From the NCBI GenBank assembly GCA_025464585.1, contig JAODGL010000099.1:1-11252 (forward strand): 11,252 bases of DNA, written 5' to 3'. Below, piece after piece: positions 6,009 to 11,252 of the stretch. A program made the position numbers and the translations under genes. Under the pieces are notes generated by a model. That model did no database searches. It was given only the letters and a program-made list of their open reading frames with translations, and was not told the DNA's origin. The stretch comes from Methanosarcinales archaeon (GTDB lineage: Archaea > Halobacteriota > Syntropharchaeia > Alkanophagales > Methanospirareceae). How positions within the stretch are numbered: the stretch's first letter is position 1; every line of letters starts with the position of its first letter.

Positions 6009-6094
6009 TTCATCACCCCCTCTCCCACATACTTAAGCACTCTGTCAACGAAAAGCCCGGTAAATCCCATGAGCAACATTATCGCATATATCAT
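6005..6094 (-). CDS. 29-residue hydrophobic microprotein or permease C-terminal stub
   Basis: An ATG at 6094 directly abuts the TAA of the upstream gene. GGAGG lies 6 bases before it, and the TGA overlaps the methyltransferase ATG. The product begins MIYAIMLLMGFTGLFVDRVL and ends KYVGEGVMK. One hydrophobic helix is followed by an amphipathic basic tail. The pattern I-G-x-x-G-L-x-x-D-R-x-L-x-x-x-E resembles the last helix of SsuC/TauC-type ABC permeases, but the rest of a permease is absent because the 62-codon gene lies immediately upstream. It could be a relic or a real single-span peptide. The ribosome binding site, zero spacing and stop/start overlap argue that it is translated. Confidence 0.6.
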   Translation of the reverse strand: MIYAIMLLMGFTGLFVDRVLKYVGEGVMK

Positions 6095-6283
6095 TTAAAT
6101 CCTCCTTCTTTTCATGCTTGCACCAGCACCAATGAAAATGAGAGCGAAAACAGCTATGGCTGGGATTTGCTCCTGTGATAGATAGCCGGCTATAAAACCT
6201 GTTGCACCAGCAACAAATAGACCAGCTCCCAATATCAACAACAATTCACCAATTTCCGCTTTCATATTCGCATATTTTCTCAT
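6095..6283 (-). CDS. Small two-helix membrane protein
   Basis: A 62-residue protein with a perfect GGAGGT 5 bases before its ATG at 6283. Helix 1 is about residues 12-34 (ELLLILGAGLFVAGATGFIA), then a short polar turn (YLSQEQ), helix 2 is about 41-56 (PAIAVFALIFIGAGA), then a basic tail (MKRRRI). Both ends probably face the cytoplasm. I do not recognise a named family. It starts 18 bases after the MacB-like permease stop and is followed without spacing by the 29-codon ORF. It could be an accessory subunit or stabiliser of either flanking exporter. Confidence 0.75.
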   Translation of the reverse strand: MRKYANMKAEIGELLLILGAGLFVAGATGFIAGYLSQEQIPAIAVFALIFIGAGASMKRRRI

Positions 6284-6301
6284 TTTTTACCTCCTTTTCC
6301 A

Positions 6302-7498
6302 TCATTCATACCTCACCGCCTCCACAGGACTCATCTTTGATGCCTTACCCGCCGGATATAACCCGGACAGGATGCCCACAAGCACTGCCACTCCTAATCC
6401 ACCCAACATCACTTCAGGCTGCACCATCGCCGGAATGTTCATACCAAATTGAGCGCTTATACCCATACTTATCACGTAAGCACCAATGACACCCAGTACA
6501 CAGCCCAGAACACCGCCTGCTGCACTCACCAGCCCTGCTTCCACGAGGAACAGCGACAGGACATTCCTGTTCTTCGCGCCTATCGCCTTCATAACGCCTA
6601 TCTCATGCGTTCTCTCCATCACTGACATAAGCATAGTGTTTATTATTCCCATGGACGCAACAATAAGAGAAATAGAAGCGATAGCAACAAGAACAGCCTG
6701 AAGTAACCCGAAAACTGTATTTAACTGCTCTATCGCACTCCCCATCGTCATTGCTGATGCGAAATCATCGAGTTTGTGATTCTCATCTATTCTCTCTTCT
6801 ATTTCATCCGCTATCCCTTCAGCTTCTGCTATGTTTCTGATCTTTACCCATATCTCCGAAATGTCATCGTTACCAAGAATGCTCTTTGCGTCTCTCCTCG
6901 TCACAAATATCCCTGAATCAACGCCGGCTTTGAAACCGCCCTGCTCCTCTAAGATGCCAACAACTCTGAATTTCTTCCCTCCTATATTTAGCCTGTCATT
7001 TACTCGAATCTCTTCATCAAAATAATCATTCGCAATGCTATACCCTATCTGACATGCTCTGTGGTCGTTATCTCTTAAACCTCTTCCTCCTTTTCCCTCT
7101 TCTGTATTCACTATATCCCCGAATATCACATCAATGTCCTGTGGCTCAACGCCAATGACGTTAGCCATCTTCCTTTCACCTCTGTATTCTACCTCTTCTG
7201 TCCTGCTTGCCATTGCCGCTGCCTCCTTCACTCCACTTATCCTCTCTACATCTTTTAAGTCCCTGTCATTGAACCTGCCAAGTTCCATATATTCTCCCCA
7301 GCTCGCTTCTCCCGGCAACACCATTATCAAATCACCCATCTCCACCAGTTCGCTTGTTACCGACTGCCTGAATCCATAGCCAACGGAAATCAATGCTATT
7401 ACCGCTGCTATACCCACTGCTATTCCCAGAAGAGTGAGAGCAGTGCGTGTCTTCCGCTCCTTTATATCTCGATACGCCAGCAGAATCATATCCTTCAT
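6302..7498 (-). CDS. MacB/FtsX-type ABC transporter permease
   Basis: A 398-residue MacB-like permease of the usual length. Helix 1 is at about residues 18-41 after the conserved start (AYRDIKERKTRTALTLLGIA). A large extracytoplasmic MacB_PCD-like domain spans about 42-262. Three C-terminal helices sit near 264-290, 312-345 and 362-382. The FtsX-domain signature ERTHEIGVMKAIGAKNRNVL lies at about 295-314, and the end LYPAGKASKMSPVEAVRYE is canonical. These proteins use ATP to drive conformational change of the outer domain (mechanotransmission), for export or for moving lipids, peptides or proteins. The ATG overlaps the ATPase stop by 4 bases, so the pair forms one complex with the ATPase encoded upstream. 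In archaea such pairs commonly sit beside a COG1361/CARDB-like surface protein, as here. Confidence 0.94.
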   Translation of the reverse strand: MKDMILLAYRDIKERKTRTALTLLGIAVGIAAVIALISVGYGFRQSVTSELVEMGDLIMVLPGEASWGEYMELGRFNDRDLKDVERISGVKEAAAMASRTEEVEYRGERKMANVIGVEPQDIDVIFGDIVNTEEGKGGRGLRDNDHRACQIGYSIANDYFDEEIRVNDRLNIGGKKFRVVGILEEQGGFKAGVDSGIFVTRRDAKSILGNDDISEIWVKIRNIAEAEGIADEIEERIDENHKLDDFASAMTMGSAIEQLNTVFGLLQAVLVAIASISLIVASMGIINTMLMSVMERTHEIGVMKAIGAKNRNVLSLFLVEAGLVSAAGGVLGCVLGVIGAYVISMGISAQFGMNIPAMVQPEVMLGGLGVAVLVGILSGLYPAGKASKMSPVEAVRYE

Positions 7499-8160
7499 TC
7501 TTCATGCAACCTCCCATCCTTCATCCTTATTACCCGCGGCGCATGCGCTGCGATTTCTGCATCGTGTGTCACTACGATTAGCGTCCGTCCTTCGTGATTC
7601 AACTCTTTTAAAATACCCATTATCGCATCTCCGGTCTCGCTATCCACGTTCCCCGTTGGCTCGTCGCCGATGATAATTTCAGGGTTATTAGAGAGCGCAC
7701 GAGCAATAGCCACTCGTTGTTGCTGTCCGCCACTCAGCTCCGCGGGTTTGTGATGCATCCTCTCACGAAGCCCGACTTTTATAAGCAGTTCCGCAGCCCT
7801 CTTCGTCCGCGTCTCGCTGCTCACGCCTGCGAAGAACATAGGAAGCGATACATTTTCCACCGCATTCAGCGAATGAATGAGGTTAAACTGCTGAAATATG
7901 AATCCTATTTTCTCGCGTCTTATTCCTGCAAGCTCGTTCTCGCTGAGCGATGCGGTATCCACACCATCTATGAATACCGCACCGCTCGTCGGCTTATCCA
8001 GGCACCCGAGCATATTTAGCAGCGTAGATTTGCCTGAGCCGGAAGACCCCACGATCGCGAGAAACTCGCCATCCTGTATCTCCAGGTTCACATCTCGCAG
8101 CGCCGGAACCTCGATCTTTCCCATCCGGTAAACCTTGCTTAGATGCTCTGCTCGAATCAT
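7495..8160 (-). CDS. ABC transporter ATP-binding protein (LolD/MacB type)
   Basis: A 221-residue ATPase started at the ATG at 8160 (MIRAEHLSKVYRMGKIEVPA). This is the normal family N-terminus, overlaps the preceding gene by the ATGA arrangement and has AGGAGG about 11 bases upstream. A longer in-frame start at 8196 would only add 12 atypical residues. Motifs are Walker A GSSGSGKST (residues 38-46), Q-loop FQQFNLI (89-95), signature LSGGQQQR (142-149), Walker B IIIGDEP (162-168) and switch histidine H199. Together with the following permease it forms a MacB-like tripartite-type or mechanotransmission ABC system at the cytoplasmic membrane. Confidence 0.95.
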   Translation of the reverse strand: MIRAEHLSKVYRMGKIEVPALRDVNLEIQDGEFLAIVGSSGSGKSTLLNMLGCLDKPTSGAVFIDGVDTASLSENELAGIRREKIGFIFQQFNLIHSLNAVENVSLPMFFAGVSSETRTKRAAELLIKVGLRERMHHKPAELSGGQQQRVAIARALSNNPEIIIGDEPTGNVDSETGDAIMGILKELNHEGRTLIVVTHDAEIAAHAPRVIRMKDGRLHEE

Positions 8161-9437
8161 GCTACTATTTTCCTCCTGTGCTTTACTCTCACCCACACCA
8201 CTGCAACCACCGATAGCAGGATTGCGGGCAGTGCAAAGAAAGACATAGCTGGTAACACATCCTTCTGCGGCTCTTTTACTTCTATGTTCACTTCGTAACC
8301 TTCGGTTTCGTATATCCTGTCGCTGTCTATATCGCGAAACGTGAGTTTGAACGCGATTCTGTTTTCTCCTGCACTTAGGTCGCGGGTGTCAACGTCAAAA
8401 GAAGCGGAGAAGACGTCCCCTGCTTCCATGTCGCCGATGAAATATTCTGAAGGCAGTATCCTTACTTTTCCCTCTCCGTTGCTCATAGGCACTACGGATA
8501 CCGCTTTAACGTCCTTTGGCATTCCATTAGCTACGTCAAAGTCTATCTTCGCTATTTCGCCTTTCAAAACCGACTTCGGCGCATCTACCAGGATGAGTCT
8601 TACGTCTGCGTTACTCCTTACGAATATCGCGGATTCAAGTGCATTTCGATGCGAATTGACACCATTCTTGTATTCCACCTCAAACGAAATGTCTTTATTT
8701 CCGGGTGAAAGTGGAGTAAGGGAGAAATTCACATCTCTTTTTTCGTATGGCGCCAAATTGCCTATGAATATACACTCTGGCGTGAATTCTAACTCCTCTG
8801 TTTTTGCTTTTACGTGCACCTTCACACCGCTCACTGAATTAGGCCTGTTATTCGCCACCACCATCGTTATCTCCTTTGATTCGCTGAGCGAAATCTCTGA
8901 AGGAACATCTTTCTCAAGTATTTCTACGCTGCTGCTCTCAACTTTCACGGGGATTGGAAATCGCACGTTGTCGCCATTATCCACTTCTATGCACACTTCA
9001 GGGAAGTAAGTGCCGTCGCGGGTATAAGCGGCAGCTTTTATCGGTATTGCGATTGTTATGCTCTCTCCTGGTCCTAAAGCTCCTACGTTGTAGTACTCAG
9101 AACACTGAAAACCTTCTTGCAACCATCCTATGTCCCTGTTTCTGCTACTTAGCCTTATGCTTTCTATTTCTGCATTTACCGTTGATGTCGTCGTAGTAGA
9201 GGATGTGTAACTCGTGGTAGTGGTCGTCGTTGTCTCGGTCTCTGATGATTGTGTGTCCATGTTTTGTATTGTTACGGTAATGGTGCCGGTGTCGCCAGGC
9301 ATCAATGCTTCTGGCTCCACTTTGTAGTCCGTAATCATGACCGCAGGACCATCTGCGGCGGATACTGCGGCTGTTGCAAGCAGCAACAAAGATGCTACCA
9401 TAAAACCCATCGCAATGGTTCTCTCCCCACTTATCAT
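8157..9437 (-). CDS. COG1361-like (S-layer/CARDB-type) surface protein with C-terminal anchor
   Basis: A 426-residue exported protein. It has a signal peptide at about residues 1-27 (MISGERTIAMGFMVASLLLL, then ATAAVSA) and a first beta-sandwich beginning AVMITDYKVEPEALMPGDTG. A Ser/Thr-rich segment follows (about 63-87). Several further CARDB/NPCBM-like strands then carry repeated 'GDTGTITVTIQN', 'ISLSESKEITMVVANNRPNS' and 'VLKGEIAKIDFDVANGMPKD' patterns. One C-terminal helix (about 396-418) ends in a basic stop-transfer KHRRK. Such proteins occur directly upstream of MacB-type ATPase/permease pairs in archaea and are thought to be their extracytoplasmic partner; that role is inference. The start has GGAGGTGA 5 bases upstream, and both ends overlap neighbouring genes by 4 bases. 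Confidence 0.9.
   Translation of the reverse strand: MISGERTIAMGFMVASLLLLATAAVSAADGPAVMITDYKVEPEALMPGDTGTITVTIQNMDTQSSETETTTTTTTSYTSSTTTTSTVNAEIESIRLSSRNRDIGWLQEGFQCSEYYNVGALGPGESITIAIPIKAAAYTRDGTYFPEVCIEVDNGDNVRFPIPVKVESSSVEILEKDVPSEISLSESKEITMVVANNRPNSVSGVKVHVKAKTEELEFTPECIFIGNLAPYEKRDVNFSLTPLSPGNKDISFEVEYKNGVNSHRNALESAIFVRSNADVRLILVDAPKSVLKGEIAKIDFDVANGMPKDVKAVSVVPMSNGEGKVRILPSEYFIGDMEAGDVFSASFDVDTRDLSAGENRIAFKLTFRDIDSDRIYETEGYEVNIEVKEPQKDVLPAMSFFALPAILLSVVAVVWVRVKHRRKIVA
9177..9251 (-). repeat. Thr/Ser-rich low-complexity linker coding repeat
   Basis: Degenerate ACN triplets encode TETTTTTTTSYTSSTTTTST (residues 67-86 of the surface protein). The tract interrupts the first beta-sandwich near its second strand. 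Such stretches in archaeal surface proteins are often O-glycosylated and can vary in length by replication slippage. The codons are mixed, so it is not a simple microsatellite. Confidence 0.7.
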
Positions 9438-9619
9438 TTCTTTTCACCTCCTTTTGCTTTGACAAACCAATATCTCGATCTAAGATGTGCAGCACCACGT
9501 CTGATTATATCGCGGATTGCATCGCTTCTGCATCCATAATATCCCTCTTTAACGAGTTCATCTATATTTTCTACCTCTTCTACCGGTATTTGCATTTCTA
9601 CCAAACTTTTACCATTCAT
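9434..9619 (-). CDS. Ribbon-helix-helix (CopG/Arc-like) DNA-binding protein
   Basis: A 61-residue protein if started at the ATG at 9619; a GTG at 9634 would add five residues but lies inside the GGAGGTG itself. The pattern is a short beta strand (SLVEMQIPVEEV), helix 1 (VENIDELVKEG) and helix 2 'YYGCRSDAIRDIIRRGA'. This is the classic RHH arrangement, where a dimeric strand enters the major groove. The strand lacks the usual run of basic residues, so DNA binding is likely but not certain. It overlaps the gene before it by 11 bases and the one after by 4, inside the operon that it may autoregulate. Proteins of this size also act as antitoxins, but no toxin gene is adjacent. Confidence 0.8.
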   Translation of the reverse strand: MNGKSLVEMQIPVEEVENIDELVKEGYYGCRSDAIRDIIRRGAAHLRSRYWFVKAKGGEKK

Positions 9620-10295
9620 TTTTTCCCATTTCACCTCCTTTATTTTCTACTCCCAAATTACTCCATACTTCCACAGCCTTCTCCTCATCAGGGTCAACCA
9701 GAACAGAAACAACCGTGGGATTATCTCCAAACCGAGTCCACGTAACGCTGAGCAGTGTCTTTGGCAAATAGAACTTCTCCGCAGTCTCCGGAAGCACCCT
9801 TTTAACAGTTGGCGTCACGGTTTCCAAACTGTTTGCCCTCATCAGACTCGCAGCCTCTTCATTCTGAAGTGCGACTGAGATTGCCTTTGCTCTTTCATTC
9901 GGCGGTATCGCCTCCAGCAGGTAGCTGTTTTGAACTAACTGTTTACTCGCCCCATAATACGTGAAATCATAGACATCCGGGTATTCGCACGCATCTGAGA
10001 AGCAGATAACCCTGAGGTCATGGTCTTCACCATTCCTCATGGCTGAGATATTCACCTTATCATACTTCACGCTTCTATAAGGCATTATTTCAGCCGAAAC
10101 TGCCGATACGATGCCCGTTCTCGTTTCTTCTTCGAGTTCAGTGCCGGAAAATTCCACATTCGTTGGCAGGTCTAACTCTGAATAGGGCGCAGGCTTAAGC
10201 CCGTGCTCGATTGTCGGCAGCCCTAAATAAACACCAACAGCAACAGCCACCACAACCGCTGCAATTACCGCTGCGATTTTCTTTGCACTTATCAT
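9609..10295 (-). CDS. Membrane-anchored extracytoplasmic hypothetical protein
   Basis: A 228-residue protein with one N-terminal helix (about residues 6-26, KIAAVIAAVVVAVAVGVYLG). This is either an uncleaved anchor or a signal peptide. A soluble outer domain follows that I do not recognise. It has two close cysteines (C98 and C103 in VICFSDACEYP) that could form a disulfide, and a strand-rich C-terminal part (LLSVTWTRFGDNPTVVSVLV). There is no lipobox. The start at 10295 is preceded by a purine-rich GGAGAAAGGAGAGGAT with somewhat long spacing. The GGAGGTG near its 3' end lies close to the RHH gene start, so the genes are coupled. It is the first gene after the terminator and thus the likely head of the envelope operon. 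Confidence 0.75.
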   Translation of the reverse strand: MISAKKIAAVIAAVVVAVAVGVYLGLPTIEHGLKPAPYSELDLPTNVEFSGTELEEETRTGIVSAVSAEIMPYRSVKYDKVNISAMRNGEDHDLRVICFSDACEYPDVYDFTYYGASKQLVQNSYLLEAIPPNERAKAISVALQNEEAASLMRANSLETVTPTVKRVLPETAEKFYLPKTLLSVTWTRFGDNPTVVSVLVDPDEEKAVEVWSNLGVENKGGEMGKNEW

Positions 10296-10324
10296 TTCTT
10301 TTTTTATCCTCTCCTTTCTCCTTT

Positions 10325-10361
10325 TGAAAAAATAAAAAAGGAATGAGCTTTTCGCTCATCC
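10325..10361 (-). terminator. Intrinsic terminator, hairpin plus T-tract
   Basis: Read on the - strand: GGATGAGC-gaaaa-GCTCATTCC, an 8-bp stem with one bulged base and a 5-base loop, then TTTTTTATTTTTT. The stop codon TGA of the gene ending at 10356 is inside the rising arm. Archaeal termination needs mainly the T-tract, so the added GC-containing hairpin makes this an unusually strong-looking site. Only about 30 bases separate it from the next start codon. The downstream operon must therefore have a promoter overlapping this site or depend on read-through. Confidence 0.8.
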
Positions 10362-11252
10362 CCCTATCTCTATTGTGTATCCAAAGCTCTCTGCGTTCCT
10401 CGGCAGTATCTCCAGCGTCCATTCTCCGCCTGTCGCGTTAGTTATCTCGTATGTTTCGCTGTACGCTGTGCTAATCACGTGATACATCCCCTCGCTTGAC
10501 GCTTCCCATGGCGGTAAATAGTCCATACCCATGCTTATGTGACCTGTTTTGACCGTCTTTGATGGTTCTGGTGTTACTTTCCCGCCTTCAAGAGTTGCCA
10601 GTGACAATGCAACGTCGAAAGAAGGCTCTTCTCTTTCTTCCGCTTCTCCTCCATATTTATCGTATGCCTGCTGTCCGGCGGTAATCTCAACGGTAATCTT
10701 CTCTCCCTGTTTCACGGTGAAATCTTCTCGGAACGGCGTTGTGGGCTGTTTCCATACTTCTAAGCTCAAATGCACTTCCTGGTTCCATCGTTCTATCGAA
10801 GGGTCGTCTATGTTCAGGTTGATGCCGCCCTCATACCTTCCTCTTGCATCCACTGGCACATTCACCGTGACCCTCACCGTTGCCTTCGAGTTCGCTTCAA
10901 CTTTCGCAGGTGCGTCTATTGTCAGCCAGCTTTCGGGAATCGTATTCTCGAAAGGTCCATGCCATCGGTCTCCACCACCAATTTCCGGACTTATCGCAAT
11001 CGCTTTGTCGCCTTTGTTCTCAAGCTGTATCTCATACTCCTGACTCTCTCCCGCTTCTACCCTATCATGTATGTATTGTGGCTGTACCACTATCTTCGGC
11101 GGTTCCCAAACCTGTATTGATAGGCTCAGCGAGTTCACGTACACCGGGAACGGTGCTGGATACGGTGTTGGCATCGTATCGTTTGTGAATACGACCTGCG
11201 CACCGTAATGACCGATTTCCGCATCTGCGGGTATTTTCACCGTAACGGTGTA
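10356..11252 (-). CDS. Large exported beta-sandwich (NEW3/CARDB-like) protein, 5' end outside the window
   Basis: The frame stays open to the last base of the window (residues before the GTG at 11240 read YTVT), so the visible 298 residues are the C-terminal part. The segments look like stacked immunoglobulin-like sandwiches. One ends near 'SLSLSIQVWEPPKIVVQPQY'. A NEW3/COG1470-like domain follows (EAGESQEYEIQLENKGDKAI ... PESWLTIDAPAKVEANSKAT ... NVPVDARGRYEGGINLNIDD). A final domain ends GGEWTLEILPRNAESFGYTI, similar to pre-peptidase C-terminal sandwiches. No C-terminal helix or sorting signal is seen, so any anchor must lie at the N-terminus. It probably belongs to the surface layer or binds other surface proteins. 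Its transcript ends at the terminator immediately downstream. Confidence 0.85.
   Translation of the reverse strand, partial: YTVTVKIPADAEIGHYGAQVVFTNDTMPTPYPAPFPVYVNSLSLSIQVWEPPKIVVQPQYIHDRVEAGESQEYEIQLENKGDKAIAISPEIGGGDRWHGPFENTIPESWLTIDAPAKVEANSKATVRVTVNVPVDARGRYEGGINLNIDDPSIERWNQEVHLSLEVWKQPTTPFREDFTVKQGEKITVEITAGQQAYDKYGGEAEEREEPSFDVALSLATLEGGKVTPEPSKTVKTGHISMGMDYLPPWEASSEGMYHVISTAYSETYEITNATGGEWTLEILPRNAESFGYTIEIGG

Noticed and set aside
8341..9009. Long + strand open frame (222 codons) opposite the surface protein gene
   Set aside because: It is the mirror of a well-supported coding frame with signal peptide, domains and anchor. Its product is Ser/Thr/Leu-rich, without motifs or a ribosome binding site.
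9434..10295. Toxin-antitoxin module formed by the RHH protein and the gene before it
   Set aside because: The partner has a membrane anchor and a large outer domain, unlike RelE, VapC or MazF toxins. A regulatory role for the RHH protein fits better.
10549..11043. + strand frames of 102-164 codons opposite the exported beta-sandwich protein
   Set aside because: Several overlapping frames with low-complexity products. They are explained as shadows of the - strand gene.

Overview
The window looks archaeal, and probably euryarchaeal (a methanogen or ANME relative, inferred from gene content and not proven). The pointers are COG1361-type S-layer/CARDB-like secreted proteins, an iron-sulfur-flavoprotein-type cysteine motif, a small ribbon-helix-helix protein, PQQ-like propeller repeats opening with a 'DW...HDSRNTGY' segment, and GGAGGTGA-type ribosome binding sites. 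Apart from a possible 18-residue gene tail at 1-57 on the + strand, every gene reads on the - strand, so transcription runs from the right edge to the left.

Right edge (10356-11252): the 3' part of a large exported beta-sandwich protein. It ends at a textbook hairpin plus T-tract terminator (10325-10361). Next comes a run of about ten genes from 10295 down to 3834, almost all joined by 4-base ATGA overlaps or near-zero spacing. In order of transcription they are: a membrane-anchored extracytoplasmic protein, a ribbon-helix-helix regulator, a COG1361-like surface protein with a C-terminal membrane anchor, a LolD/MacB-type ABC ATPase, a MacB/FtsX-type permease, a 62-residue two-helix membrane protein, a 29-residue hydrophobic microprotein, a class I SAM methyltransferase, a second (CcmA/DrrA-type) ABC ATPase and an ABC-2 permease. 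The likely theme is cell-envelope transport or remodelling: one MacB-like exporter with its own surface protein, followed by one ABC-2 exporter.

Middle (3160-3765): a four-helix hypothetical membrane protein, directly followed by a decayed C-terminal remnant of an IS110-family transposase that carries a frameshift. Then comes a 160-base non-coding spacer.

Left half (882-2997): a small redox cluster made of a 49-residue ORF resembling the C-terminal tail of a nitroreductase, a flavodoxin-fold protein with a CX2CX2CX7C motif, and a second flavodoxin-fold NAD(P)H oxidoreductase-like protein without that motif. A six-helix membrane protein split by a one-base frameshift follows. Last comes a signal-peptide-bearing PQQ-like propeller protein that is too short for a full propeller (119-745).

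The main unusual signals are two tiny ORFs that look like 3' stubs of larger genes but have good ribosome binding sites and are translationally coupled to the next gene, and three places where a one-base indel restores an obvious protein. Those indels could be decay, assembly error or, less likely, recoding. I see no RNA genes, CRISPR arrays or replication origin. Outside the listed features no non-coding stretch exceeds about 165 bases.
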